DNA of 64,000 nt from an archaeon (lineage in GTDB: Archaea > Asgardarchaeota > Thorarchaeia > Thorarchaeales > Thorarchaeaceae), in assembly GCA_024275415.1 (NCBI GenBank), contig JAJRZD010000034.1:1-64000 (forward strand). The letters are read 5' to 3'. Position numbers and translations under genes: made by a program. The notes beneath the pieces are model-generated. The model was not told the DNA's origin and made no database searches. It saw nothing but the letters and a program-made list of their open reading frames with translations. Position 1 is the stretch's first letter; each line of letters opens with the position of its first letter. Positions 26,301-34,839 of the stretch are shown piece after piece.

Positions 26301-29063
26301 ATGTCAACATTCAGTAAGTTCAAGAGATCCGCCGGACGATTCCTTCGGCAGATCTTTCATAGACCAAAGGCGAAGATCTCACGAGGTTCAGTCCTCATAA
26401 TAATGGCAATGGCTCTGATATTCTTTGCAGCTCTTATCTTGCGCTTGGAACCGCTTATCAACTCGCAACCAATCGTGCGGGCATTTGACCCGTGGTTTCA
26501 GCTGAAAGTAACAGAGTATGTGGCAGAGAATGGGTACATGTCCTTCTTCAACTGGTATGACTATTCAACATGGGTTCCGTATGGCCGGGACATGACCTCT
26601 ACCAGTTATATTGGCGTTCCATTCACCAGTGCCTTCTTCTACTGGGTCGCCAACAATCTTGGGATTGAAGTGTCAGTGCTCACTGTTTCTCTAGTTCTGC
26701 CAGCAATAATGGGCGCGCTGACGACAGTCGTTGCGTTCTACCTTGGACGTGAGGTTTCAAACAATACAGTGGGCATGCTTACTGCGCTGTTCTTGGCTTT
26801 CATGCCTGCATTCATCCAACGCACGGTCGCTGGATTCTATGATAATGAAGCAATTGGAGTCTTTGCAATAGTACTTACGTTATACCTCTTCACACGAAGC
26901 CTGAAGAGAGGTTCTGCTCTCTCAGGGATCGGAGGCGGCCTTGCATTAGCATATCTTCTGGCATCATGGGGTGCTGGAGATTTCATGCTTGGCTTACTGT
27001 CTCTCTATGGGTTCTTCATGCTGATTGGTGGTAGATACAGCCATCGACTGCTCACTTCGTATACCATTACAATCTCCTTGGGGATATTTCTCGGAGTACT
27101 TGTCCCTAGAAACGGGTTCGGAACCCTTACCTCCATGACTTACCTAGCAGCGATTGGTGTTGGTGGACTACTCGCCTTATTTGAGATATGGCAGAGAATT
27201 GGAAAGTACCGCGCGACAACGGCCTCGGTACTCGCGCCACATATGAGGTCTATCGTTCTCGGTCTAATTGCTCCAATTATCGGAATTGTGGGTTACTCTG
27301 TCTATGTATCCAGCACAGAGCTTGAGATTGTCACAACAACATCCAACCCAATCACATTTATTGGCGGAAAATTCACGAGTGTCATCAATCCATTCTTTAG
27401 ACTTGACCAACGGATTTTCGCTTCAGTAGCTGAGCATCTACCAAGTCCATGGGCAAGTTTCTATCAGACTCTACTGGTGCTGATTCTTTTCTTCCCATTG
27501 GGCTTGTATTTTGCCTATAGACGCGGCAGGGATGAGGACTGGCTCATTCTCCTTTTCGGTGCCACGGCCGTTTATTTCACTGGCAGCATGATCAGACTGG
27601 CTCTGATACTTGCACCTGCTGCGGCAATACTTGCGGCAATCGCCGTGAACGGCATCCTCGTGCCTTTCGCAAAAATTGTCAAACAGCAATCAGTGTTTGA
27701 ACGCAGACGGTTCCGGATGAGTTCGTCCCTGACATCAGAACATGCCATTACGGCATTCGCATTTGTCGGACTCCTGTTGTCAGTGAATGTCGTACTAGGT
27801 GTCGTATATGTCACCCAAGGAGTGGGTCCGCCGGAGTTTGCACCAGCTGAGATCACATCACAAGGGCAAGTAACTGATTGGCAAAGTGCAATGACCTATA
27901 TTCGGAACGTCTTGCCAGACAGTGCCACGATTGCAAGCTGGTGGGACTACGGGTACTGGATCAATGGCGCTTCTGGGGCTAAGACAATCGTTGATAACGC
28001 GACGTTCAACAGCACGCAGATAGCTTTAATGGGATATGCGTTGATGTCGCTCAATCTCACCGAGTCACTACGCACCCTCAGTCAGTGGAACACAACCCAT
28101 GTTCTTGTGTACTGGGGACACAGAAGTGGGTACTTTGGTGGTGATGATGGTAAATGGCCATGGATGGTTCGAATCGCAGAGGATAATCTTGGATCCGATA
28201 TGATTGATGATACAACATATCTGGGTGATAATCCTGCTACACCAGACACAGAGGAAACCGAGTACACCCTTGATGCGTTCTTCCAGTCCACCCTCTACAA
28301 GCTTATGCTTTATGACGAGCCAGCTGACCAGACCGAAGCCCAATCAATGGGTCTCTCTGATACACGACAGCAGCTCGATAATATCTACTGGCAGGACAGC
28401 GACTCACGGTGGGTTTCGAATATTCCCTCTGACCTCTATGGTGCGTTCAACCTCGAGTTCATCAGCTATTCATACGGTACAGTCAAACTGTATAGCATCG
28501 ATTACACCATGCTAGAACAATACAACAACAAGACTGCAGCAGACTGGGTTCCTGATTTAGATGTTCTAGATGATGTGAGTCTCGATGGTAACCTTTCCAC
28601 TTCCGAATTAGCGTTCTCCAGTTATGATCTCGTATTTGGTGGTGGATATGATGCCAAGGTCTACACACGATCGAACTCCACTCATATTTACTATGGGATT
28701 CAGATGGACAACTACACCATAGGTGAGGACGCCTTCGGTCTACAGATATCTCCAATAGACTCGACCGATACTGGTGACCTCAAACTTGTCAACTACGAGG
28801 ACCAAGACTATTTCGACGGTTACATCGATTACTATGGGGATTGGACTGAGGATGCCAGTGGATCCGACTCGTCAGAGTATGCAACAGGTGAGCGCGTCAT
28901 CGAGTTTCTCCTCCCACTGTCATCAGATGACTCACACGATCTGAACATGACCGGTGGGATGAACTACCAGATCCGCTTCCTGTTTTGGAACAATGCGAAC
29001 ACAGGTAATCCGACCCTTGATAGTGACTGGACAATCATCTGGGTACCTGTCGAACTCCATTAG
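26301..29063 (+). CDS. aglB: STT3/AglB oligosaccharyltransferase
   Basis: A 920-residue integral membrane enzyme that transfers a lipid-linked glycan to Asn in N-x-S/T sequons outside the cell. About a dozen transmembrane helices fill residues 30-505. The first external loop carries the metal-binding D in RAFDPWFQ, and the catalytic-domain signature WWDYGYW is at residues 547-553. The long C-terminal soluble part holds many N-x-S/T sites of its own. Secreted proteins at 1258 and 57610 are likely substrates by sequon content. No other Agl genes are next to it. Confidence 0.93.
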   Translation: MSTFSKFKRSAGRFLRQIFHRPKAKISRGSVLIIMAMALIFFAALILRLEPLINSQPIVRAFDPWFQLKVTEYVAENGYMSFFNWYDYSTWVPYGRDMTSTSYIGVPFTSAFFYWVANNLGIEVSVLTVSLVLPAIMGALTTVVAFYLGREVSNNTVGMLTALFLAFMPAFIQRTVAGFYDNEAIGVFAIVLTLYLFTRSLKRGSALSGIGGGLALAYLLASWGAGDFMLGLLSLYGFFMLIGGRYSHRLLTSYTITISLGIFLGVLVPRNGFGTLTSMTYLAAIGVGGLLALFEIWQRIGKYRATTASVLAPHMRSIVLGLIAPIIGIVGYSVYVSSTELEIVTTTSNPITFIGGKFTSVINPFFRLDQRIFASVAEHLPSPWASFYQTLLVLILFFPLGLYFAYRRGRDEDWLILLFGATAVYFTGSMIRLALILAPAAAILAAIAVNGILVPFAKIVKQQSVFERRRFRMSSSLTSEHAITAFAFVGLLLSVNVVLGVVYVTQGVGPPEFAPAEITSQGQVTDWQSAMTYIRNVLPDSATIASWWDYGYWINGASGAKTIVDNATFNSTQIALMGYALMSLNLTESLRTLSQWNTTHVLVYWGHRSGYFGGDDGKWPWMVRIAEDNLGSDMIDDTTYLGDNPATPDTEETEYTLDAFFQSTLYKLMLYDEPADQTEAQSMGLSDTRQQLDNIYWQDSDSRWVSNIPSDLYGAFNLEFISYSYGTVKLYSIDYTMLEQYNNKTAADWVPDLDVLDDVSLDGNLSTSELAFSSYDLVFGGGYDAKVYTRSNSTHIYYGIQMDNYTIGEDAFGLQISPIDSTDTGDLKLVNYEDQDYFDGYIDYYGDWTEDASGSDSSEYATGERVIEFLLPLSSDDSHDLNMTGGMNYQIRFLFWNNANTGNPTLDSDWTIIWVPVELH

Positions 29064-29077
29064 TTCAAATGGGGAAT

Positions 29078-29123
29078 GTGGCTGTCAGTACTGACAGTCA
29101 CACTTCTGTTCTTTTTTAAAAAA
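29078..29123. terminator. Bidirectional terminator between STT3 and nop10
   Basis: GTGGCTGTCAG (29078-29088) and CTGACAGTCAC (29091-29101) form an 11-bp stem with one G-T pair and a 2-nt loop. CTTTTTTAAAAAA follows at 29111-29123, giving T runs on both strands for the two convergent transcripts. Confidence 0.7.
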
Positions 29124-29176
29124 TCAAAATAGATGAAAAATAAGCGTCTGCAATGAAGGTGAAGGAGTATGTCTAT

Positions 29177-29353
29177 TCACTCGATAGGCCTTCTAGCCAG
29201 TTTCTTTGCTTTCCTTCGATATTTCCCGTATTTGTCCTGCGGAGAGAATTTCGGGGGCGCAGGGCTTCTAACAGCATTGCCGCACTTCGGGCATGCTGTA
29301 TCATTGAGAGTATATGATGCGCAGCTTGTGCATTTGTACAGATATGGCATCAT
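29177..29353 (-). CDS. nop10: Nop10, H/ACA ribonucleoprotein component
   Basis: A 58-residue protein starting MMPYLYKC. Archaeal Nop10 has a zinc ribbon with C-x2-C pairs, here CTSC and CPKC, followed by the conserved APPKFSPQDKYGKYR linker and a basic helical end. It binds Cbf5 and guide RNA for pseudouridylation of rRNA. Either of two adjacent ATGs may start it. It follows aIF2-alpha by 6 nt in a classic archaeal operon order (eL44, eS27, aIF2-alpha, Nop10). Confidence 0.95.
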   Translation of the reverse strand: MMPYLYKCTSCASYTLNDTACPKCGNAVRSPAPPKFSPQDKYGKYRRKAKKLARRPIE

Positions 29354-29359
29354 GAACCC

Positions 29360-30154
29360 CTATTTTCTGTTGAATACGATCGTCCCTGCGTCTTTCTCAA
29401 TAATCTTTGTGACAGTTCCAAGAACCTTTGATAGAACCTCTTCTGCTTCTTTATAATCAGGTGAAACGATTCGTAGTTTGTACCGTGGCGAACCCAGAGT
29501 GTAGATCTCAACTGTTGACTTCTCCTGAGCTTTTCCAATTTCCAGGCCTTCGGAGAGCGCTTTCCTTATAGTTCCAACGCCCTTCACTCCCGGAACTGTG
29601 ATTGTCATCTCTCCATCTATTTCGACAGATGGGATTTCAATCCGCACCTTCGCCATCTCGGCAAGCTGCTCCTTGAGTTCTTTCGGGATGTCCACTTCAT
29701 CAAAGACTCTGACATTGCCGTCAGCAGCTTGTTCAAGCCCTTTGTAGATCTCACCGAAGTAGTCCTCCAAAGGCCATCCTACTTTCTCATAGATCTCTTC
29801 AAGGCTCATGTTGTTCTCCTTTGCGAGAAGTTCGAGCAGCTTCTCTGCCTTCTGTGCTCGTTTCCATTCGTTGTTCTTTGCCCGTCTTGCCTCGGTGGAT
29901 ACCCGCCTGAGGGAGCAGTCGATGTGTCCTTTCTGTTCATCAACTTGTAGGACCTTGATAACGACTCGCTGGTTCTCGTGGATGTGGTTTCTGATGTTTC
30001 GCACCCAAGTGCTAGAAATCTCAGATATGTGGATGAATCCCTCCTTGTTCCCATATTCTGGGAGTACTACATATGCTCCATAGGGTGCGACTTTGGTAGC
30101 TACGGCTACTGCATACTCGTCTGGAGTAGGCCATTTTGCACGCTTTCTGACCAT
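29360..30154 (-). CDS. Translation initiation factor aIF2 subunit alpha
   Basis: A 264-residue protein with three parts: an S1 OB domain (EYAVAVATKVAPYGAYVVLPEYGNK class pattern, here in residues 11-80 with GFIHISEIS and CSLRRV), a helical middle (residues 85-170) and a C-terminal alpha/beta domain (VEIYTLGSPRYKLRI). It forms the trimeric aIF2 that brings initiator Met-tRNA to the ribosome. The ATG at 30154 is preceded by AAGGAAGGTGAT, which decides against a GTG three codons upstream. Confidence 0.95.
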   Translation of the reverse strand: MVRKRAKWPTPDEYAVAVATKVAPYGAYVVLPEYGNKEGFIHISEISSTWVRNIRNHIHENQRVVIKVLQVDEQKGHIDCSLRRVSTEARRAKNNEWKRAQKAEKLLELLAKENNMSLEEIYEKVGWPLEDYFGEIYKGLEQAADGNVRVFDEVDIPKELKEQLAEMAKVRIEIPSVEIDGEMTITVPGVKGVGTIRKALSEGLEIGKAQEKSTVEIYTLGSPRYKLRIVSPDYKEAEEVLSKVLGTVTKIIEKDAGTIVFNRK

Positions 30155-30196
30155 CGATATCACCTTCCTTGAGAACCTTGTCCGAGCATCCTTGTC

Positions 30197-30373
30197 CTAT
30201 GGAAGAACCTCGATTTCTCGCGCTATTGGCTCAAGCTTTGCTTTACCCCCGCTTGGTTTTGCAAGGGTCCTTCCACATTTCAGACAGGTTACTTCTGTGG
30301 TCGCATGTCCGAATATGATTTGCTCATGCTCACATTCCAGGCATTTCACCTTCAGGAATCGTGATTTTGGCAT
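30197..30373 (-). CDS. Ribosomal protein eS27
   Basis: A 58-residue zinc-ribbon ribosomal protein of the small subunit. Starting at the ATG MPKSRFLKVKC, it shows the family pattern C-L-E-C, then QIIFGHATTEV and C-L-K-C-G-R-T-L. A TTG eight codons upstream (30397) would give a longer form but would overlap the preceding small gene. It lies between eL44 and aIF2-alpha, 42 nt upstream of the latter. Confidence 0.95.
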   Translation of the reverse strand: MPKSRFLKVKCLECEHEQIIFGHATTEVTCLKCGRTLAKPSGGKAKLEPIAREIEVLP

Positions 30374-30383
30374 CTGAACTATG

Positions 30384-30569
30384 TCACGTTTGGGCAATTA
30401 TGTTCACCGCTGTATCTTGAAGTTTCACTACCACCCTGTGAGGCGGAAAATCACCCACCAAGGGCTTCTTTCCGTCGGGGTTAAGTATCATTATAACTCT
30501 ATCGACATACCACTTGTGATTCCCGTTAGAGTTAGTTTGTATCAAATGCAACCCGTGACTTTCTGTCAT
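30384..30569 (-). CDS. 61-residue protein between eL44 and eS27
   Basis: The start codon overlaps the eL44 stop as ATGA, and the stop is 10 nt before the eS27 ATG. The protein reads MTESHGLHLIQTN, then a central KWYVDRVIMILNPDGKKP and DFPPHRVVVKLQD. It looks like a small beta-rich domain. The exact stop-start overlap in a ribosomal protein operon argues for a real, co-translated gene. I do not recognise the family. Confidence 0.6.
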   Translation of the reverse strand: MTESHGLHLIQTNSNGNHKWYVDRVIMILNPDGKKPLVGDFPPHRVVVKLQDTAVNIIAQT

Positions 30570-30847
30570 CCACGCGCAACTTCGACCTTCTTGAGCCTCA
30601 TGCCTTTGCCCTGAACGATATGTCCGCACTCAGTACACTTGTACTTTAACATCGTCTTCTTGGTCGTCTTGGCAAATCGCTTCTGGATCGGCTTCGGGAA
30701 CGACCCGTACCCTCTCGTCTTTCTCTCCATCCGCCTCTTTCCTTCAGCCATACTCCTCTCCTTCCCTTTTTTGTAGACCGAAATTTGATGTACCTGATGT
30801 GACTTACATCTTGGGCAATACTTCCGAAGCTGATTTACCATTTTCAT
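30566..30847 (-). CDS. Ribosomal protein eL44
   Basis: A 93-residue large-subunit protein starting MKMVNQLRKYCPRCKSH. Zinc ligands are CPRC near the start and CTEC near residue 75, with the basic GYGSFPKPIQKRFAKTTKK middle characteristic of eL44 (L36a/L44e). GGTGAAGA lies 4 nt before the ATG and a TATA-like CATATAT at about 30869-30875. It heads the eL44, small protein, eS27, aIF2-alpha, Nop10 operon. Confidence 0.95.
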   Translation of the reverse strand: MKMVNQLRKYCPRCKSHQVHQISVYKKGKERSMAEGKRRMERKTRGYGSFPKPIQKRFAKTTKKTMLKYKCTECGHIVQGKGMRLKKVEVARG

Positions 30848-31491
30848 AATCTTCACCGATTCCAAGGAGATATATGTTGATGGTGACGCGCTAGGACACT
30901 TCTTAACCTTATCGCTTTGGCAACAGTGCTCGATATCATGTTGTTTCTGGCCTTGCTCAAGCTCATGGTTACAGTGGGATGATCTGGCATTGCCGGATGA
31001 TGGATGTTGAACATTGCCGTTTATTGTATGTTGTACAACCTTTGACACCCGAGTGTTGCACTCCCAGATAACGGCACTGGGTGGAATCTGCAAGGCCGTT
31101 TGTGTGTCATGTCGTCTTCATACTCCTGTGAGAGTGGTAGAGTATATACGCCCCAAAAATTACTTCAAGTGTCCAATCTAAAGGATGTCTAAGTTCGCGT
31201 AAGTTTGTGCAGCTGTTTGCAATCCTCGATCCCACAGTTGTATCTTGGAAGCATTCCATCAAGGAACAGCTAATGTGTGGGCAATGTTCTGTTGCTGCGC
31301 ATATATCCATCTGGAGCAATTGTGACTATTCGGTTGTACACTTCTGTGAATTCTCAAAACGAATCGTTTGGTTCCCATTTTATTTGCCTTTTAGGCCAGA
31401 CAAATCGCGTTCGCTGTATCGTACATCTTGGATAACATGTTCCGACTTGTATGTTCCCTATCCTGTAAGGAGCAGTTCTCATTTCTCAACA
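30848..31491. other. 644-bp gap without a convincing gene
   Basis: The gap lies between the Sec61-beta gene and eL44, both on the minus strand. Long frames exist on both strands but have Cys/Ser/His-rich, non-protein-like composition and no ribosome binding sites. A palindromic GTATATAC at 31142-31149 could be a TATA box, which would suit a non-coding RNA of about 270 nt on the minus strand running to the eL44 leader. I could not match it to RNase P, SRP or box RNA motifs. Confidence 0.35.
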
Positions 31492-31686
31492 TTATGCTCC
31501 CGTCGCAAAGACATGCGCCAGAATTGTCACAGCCACAAGTATAGATGAAAAGATGATAACGAGGGTAGGACCCACCTTTATCCCAGGTGTTTCATCTTCG
31601 AAGAACCGAATAAGACCTGCCCCGCCGCTTGGCATGCCAGCTCCACCGTCTCGTTTCCTCTTCCGTTTGCTTCCAGTCTTGGGCAT
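31492..31686 (-). CDS. Sec61-beta/SecG preprotein translocase subunit
   Basis: A 64-residue protein: a basic head (MPKTGSKRKRKRDGG), the conserved AGLIRFFEDETPGIKVGP segment and one C-terminal membrane helix (residues 42-60). This is the archaeal Sec61-beta pattern; the subunit stabilises the SecYE channel. AAGGAGG 8 nt upstream fixes the ATG at 31686. It lies 64 nt downstream of the MazG-like gene. Confidence 0.93.
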   Translation of the reverse strand: MPKTGSKRKRKRDGGAGMPSGGAGLIRFFEDETPGIKVGPTLVIIFSSILVAVTILAHVFATGA

Positions 31687-31750
31687 AGTTATTGCCTCCT
31701 TAGGCAGGAGTGTCCAGCAGGGTTTGACATTTAATCCTTTTGACGGGACA

Positions 31751-32038
31751 TCAAATCTCACAAGTACAAGGAATCATCCCACACTTTGAACAAGCATTTT
31801 GATACTTGCGGGTCAAAGAGTCGCCAATATCAACGTCCATCAGGTTAGCAATAGAGCACAGCCATGCAAACACATCAGCAACTTCTTCTTCTATCGCTTC
31901 AGGTTCCCCTCTGGTTACTGCCTCACTTAGCTCTGCCAGCTCTTCAAAAGTGCGCAGGATGGCGATTGAAACGCCCCGTTTCTTATCTCTCTCAAGATAA
32001 ATACGGCGCATCAAGTCTTGAGCATCCTTCGTGTCCAT
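31751..32038 (-). CDS. MazG-like nucleotide pyrophosphohydrolase
   Basis: About 95 residues. The metal-binding pattern E-E-L-A-E-L followed by E-E-E-V-A-D-V (about residues 32-60) is that of MazG/dUTPase-like all-alpha pyrophosphatases that cleave NTPs to NMP and PPi. An unusual C-terminal CSKCGMIPCTCEI tail may bind a metal. A GTG at 32053 is an alternative start. It sits 38 nt after glyA and before the Sec61-beta gene on the same strand. Confidence 0.83.
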   Translation of the reverse strand: MDTKDAQDLMRRIYLERDKKRGVSIAILRTFEELAELSEAVTRGEPEAIEEEVADVFAWLCSIANLMDVDIGDSLTRKYQNACSKCGMIPCTCEI

Positions 32039-32076
32039 CCTGCACACACTCACTTGTAATCCCTATGGTGCGCTGA

Positions 32077-33399
32077 TCACCTGAATCTCAGATGTGCATA
32101 GGCGTCAGTTTCATTATCAAAAGCATAATGCACTTTTTGATAATCCCTCTTGAACTGTGCAACATCTGCAGCAACTTTCTTGACATCTTCCTCCTTCATG
32201 ACTACGCGATGAATAAACTCGGCGATAGCATCCATCTCTGACTCTTTCATGCCAAGTCTTGTGGTTTCGCTGGTTCCCAAACGTATCCCACCAGGTGTCT
32301 TGTAATCTCTACCCCGTTTTTTGTCCCAAGGCAAGAGATTTCGGTTGATAATAATGTTCGCGTCTTCCAATGTCTGTTCAACAACACTCCCGTCTTTCAA
32401 AGGGGTTTCGGTGATATCGACAAGGATTGTGTGTGATTCTGTGAAACCCTTGTGCTCCGCTATGACATGGAAGCCTCTTTCGTGGAGTGCCTGTGCCAAT
32501 GCCTTGCTGTTCTTGAGTATCTGTCCTGTGTAGTCTTTTCCGAATTCCATCATTTCTGCGAAAGCAACTGCAAGGCCTGCAACATTATGCAAGTGGTGAT
32601 TGCTCATCATGCCGGGGAATGCTGCCCGTTTGATTTTATCAGCGAATTCTGAACGTGACAACACCACTCCGTGTTGTGGGCCGAACAATGTCTTATGTGT
32701 GCTAAGCGTGACCATATCTGCCCCTTCTCTCAAGGGGTCCTGAAACCGTCCTGAAGCAATCAGACCAGAAACATGGGCAGAGTCGTATCCTATCGTCATC
32801 CCATACTCGTCAGCGATCTCCCTGAACTCCTTTACAGGATGCGGGAATGGGAATACGCTCCCTCCGAAAAGCAGGAATTTGACCTCGTCGCCCTTTTCTT
32901 GAAGTTTGCGGATCTTCCCAATGCTTGCATCTACATCGATATTGAACTCCTTCTCATCAAAGACCCAGTTCTGTACCTTGTGTCCCCGTATCTGTCCTGC
33001 AGTCCCACCAAGGTTCGCTCTGGCATGGGAGATGTGCCCTCCGTGTGCGATAGAGAGTGCCATCATCCGCTCTCCAGGGGCCATCGCGGCTGAGTACATC
33101 ATGAGATTGGCAACAACGCCTGAAATAGGTCTGACATCTGCAAACTCTGCCTTGTAGAGCTTCTTGGCAAGTTTCATACAGATTATCTCTACCTCATCTA
33201 TGTACTTGCATCCAGCGTAGACTCTCTCCCCAGGCCAGCCTTCTGCATAACGATCCCTGAAGTCGCTGACAATCGCAGACCTCACAGCTGGTGACGATAC
33301 ATTCTCTGATGCAATGAGATTGATGGTCTTACTCATCCAATCATCATGGCGTTCAAGTAGCGTGAAGATCTCATCGTAAACTTTCTTATGCTCGCTCAA
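32077..33399 (-). CDS. glyA: Serine hydroxymethyltransferase
   Basis: A 440-residue PLP enzyme that interconverts serine and glycine with a tetrahydropterin one-carbon carrier. The PLP lysine is K236 in TLSTHKTLFGP. Other family segments are LIASENVSSPAVR, YAEGWPGERVYAG and GYDSAHVSGLI. The start is a TTG at 33399, supported by AAAGGAGG 8 nt upstream. Function connects with GcvT/GcvH and the pterin genes 8-9 kb away. Confidence 0.95.
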   Translation of the reverse strand: MSEHKKVYDEIFTLLERHDDWMSKTINLIASENVSSPAVRSAIVSDFRDRYAEGWPGERVYAGCKYIDEVEIICMKLAKKLYKAEFADVRPISGVVANLMMYSAAMAPGERMMALSIAHGGHISHARANLGGTAGQIRGHKVQNWVFDEKEFNIDVDASIGKIRKLQEKGDEVKFLLFGGSVFPFPHPVKEFREIADEYGMTIGYDSAHVSGLIASGRFQDPLREGADMVTLSTHKTLFGPQHGVVLSRSEFADKIKRAAFPGMMSNHHLHNVAGLAVAFAEMMEFGKDYTGQILKNSKALAQALHERGFHVIAEHKGFTESHTILVDITETPLKDGSVVEQTLEDANIIINRNLLPWDKKRGRDYKTPGGIRLGTSETTRLGMKESEMDAIAEFIHRVVMKEEDVKKVAADVAQFKRDYQKVHYAFDNETDAYAHLRFR

Positions 33400-33524
33400 A
33401 TCATGGGCCTCCTTTTGTACCCAGAGGATGTTCGCGATTGGAACTGCCTTCGTTATATGACTTGCGACCTAGCCCTGTGAAATCTCGTCTTCTATGGCAC
33501 ACTCACATTGTGGTGCTGTACGAT

Positions 33525-33842
33525 TTAATCAGAGCTGTTCGCTGACTGAATCTCTACAGAAAGAGCCGCGCCACACTCCATGCATCTCAAGACCATTACC
33601 ATCGGTGGGAGTTCTATCAATGCCTGCATAGTGCGAAGCATCATCCCATGCATACTTTTTGCCATTCCTGCTGCCATTCTCATCATCCCGCCAAACATTC
33701 CCCCTTGGGCGTCAGCGCGTTTCTGAGTGCGTTCCAGCTCGTCCGAGTATATCTTCACTATATCTGGATCAACGCGTTCCACGAACTGAGCTGTCATTTC
33801 GATTCTCAATCTCTCATTGCAGTATGGACATTTTGTATACAT
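33525..33842 (-). CDS. Zinc-ribbon protein of unknown function
   Basis: A 105-residue protein with CPYC near the N-terminus (residues 5-8) and CMEC near residue 87, which could bind zinc between them. The middle is a Met/Gly-rich stretch (GGMFGGMMRMAAGMAKSMHGMM) that may be a flexible or membrane-associating segment. GGAAGGTT precedes the ATG at 33842, and ATATATAT at about 33874-33881 is a good TATA box. The family is not recognised. Confidence 0.7.
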   Translation of the reverse strand: MYTKCPYCNERLRIEMTAQFVERVDPDIVKIYSDELERTQKRADAQGGMFGGMMRMAAGMAKSMHGMMLRTMQALIELPPMVMVLRCMECGAALSVEIQSANSSD

Positions 33843-33930
33843 AACCTTCCACTCCACTGAGAGGTTGAATTTGAAACGATATATATTCTCACTACTGCCC
33901 GCAATGCCATTCTAGCTCCCACCACAATCT

Positions 33931-33938
33931 CTATAAAC
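33931..33938 (+). promoter_or_regulatory. TATA box of the tRNA-Lys gene
   Basis: CTATAAAC lies 26-33 nt upstream of the first tRNA base, the expected archaeal spacing for transcription starting at or just before the mature 5' end. Confidence 0.6.
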
Positions 33939-33963
33939 TGTTGATGCTCACTTCGCCGAACGT

Positions 33964-34129
33964 GGGCCAGTGGCTAAGCCAGGTATAGCGACAGGACGTT
34001 CGGAACCCCTCCGGCGTGTTGAAGCTCTTAACTTGTAGAGTCTGGGATTCCCCCTGGCTCGAGGAATGGTCGAGGGTTCTTCGCTATTGATTTCCAGTAG
34101 CAAGCCCAAAAATCCCTCCTGGCCCGCCA
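33964..34129 (+). tRNA. tRNA-Lys (CTT) with three introns
   Basis: Removing three short insertions gives a canonical cloverleaf: acceptor GGGCCAG/CTGGCCC, D stem GCTA/TAGC, anticodon stem ACAAG/CTTGT with loop CTCTTAA (anticodon CTT at 34027-34029), a 5-nt variable loop, T stem GAGGG/CCCTC with loop TTCAAAT, discriminator G and encoded CCA. Introns are at about 33994-34022 (29 nt, in the 5' anticodon strand, position 29/30), 34039-34068 (30 nt, variable loop) and 34080-34109 (30 nt, T loop). Exact borders may slide by a base or two. The introns carry short internal hairpins, for example ATTCC/GGAAT in the second. Confidence 0.88.
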
Positions 34130-34221
34130 TCTTATATTTTCCGTTCATTCAGTGTCAGGTATTCGTAATTCGCACACTCGCAACAGCATATTGACTGGTT
34201 AGCTTGCACACCTGCATTAGC

Positions 34222-34839
34222 TTATACATATCGCTTCTTTCTTTTCATCTCGTGATATTCTTTCTCACCAATCACCGAAACAAACATCTCATTGATTGTC
34301 AGGAATTCGGCAAGATATGTAGGATTTTGTATTCTCAAGTATATTTCCTGATTATCAGACCTGAATCCAATTATTTCAAAGGCCCTCTGAAAAGGTCTCG
34401 GATAGTGGATGAATGCAGTGAGAGCAGAAACAGTACCTGCGACCAGAATCAGTCCGAATAGGTTCAATAGAACATCACCACCATAGTAAATCGCATTTGT
34501 TGTACCATAAAGGAGGAACAAAATCGGGGCAATTGATATGACACTCATTAGGAACCAGAATGTTTTGAACGCGTCTCGTATCTCCTTGTGTTTGTGCAAC
34601 TCACAAGTAGGCACTCTAATGATCCGTTTCGTCCCTGAAGATGATGTGTAGTTATGATGCCTGTATCTCCCTGCAATACTAGGAATCTTGACGAGCATTC
34701 CACTAGATGGTGATACATCAAGGAAGGTGTTATCGTTCAGAGTCATTGTTGTGACATCATCAGCTACCTGTGTGCAGACTGGGCAAATCTCTGGAAATTT
34801 GACCTTACCAATCATCACTTTCATTATGCTTTTTGTCAT
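34222..34839 (-). CDS. Two-helix membrane protein with cysteine ligands
   Basis: A 205-residue protein. The N-terminal part has CPVC (residues 19-22) and CELHKH (near residue 77), which could bind a metal. Two hydrophobic helices follow at about residues 93-113 and 122-143, then a C-terminal domain on the same side as the N-terminus. GGAGGTGAT just upstream gives a strong ribosome binding site for the ATG at 34839. The family is not recognised. Confidence 0.7.
   Translation of the reverse strand: MTKSIMKVMIGKVKFPEICPVCTQVADDVTTMTLNDNTFLDVSPSSGMLVKIPSIAGRYRHHNYTSSSGTKRIIRVPTCELHKHKEIRDAFKTFWFLMSVISIAPILFLLYGTTNAIYYGGDVLLNLFGLILVAGTVSALTAFIHYPRPFQRAFEIIGFRSDNQEIYLRIQNPTYLAEFLTINEMFVSVIGEKEYHEMKRKKRYV

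Noticed and set aside
29169..29456. A 95-residue plus-strand frame
   Set aside because: It is the antisense of nop10 and the aIF2-alpha end; Nop10 is unmistakable on the minus strand.
31207..31548. A 113-residue plus-strand frame in the gap upstream of eL44
   Set aside because: Composition is Cys/Ser/His-rich, it lacks a ribosome binding site and runs into the Sec61-beta gene.
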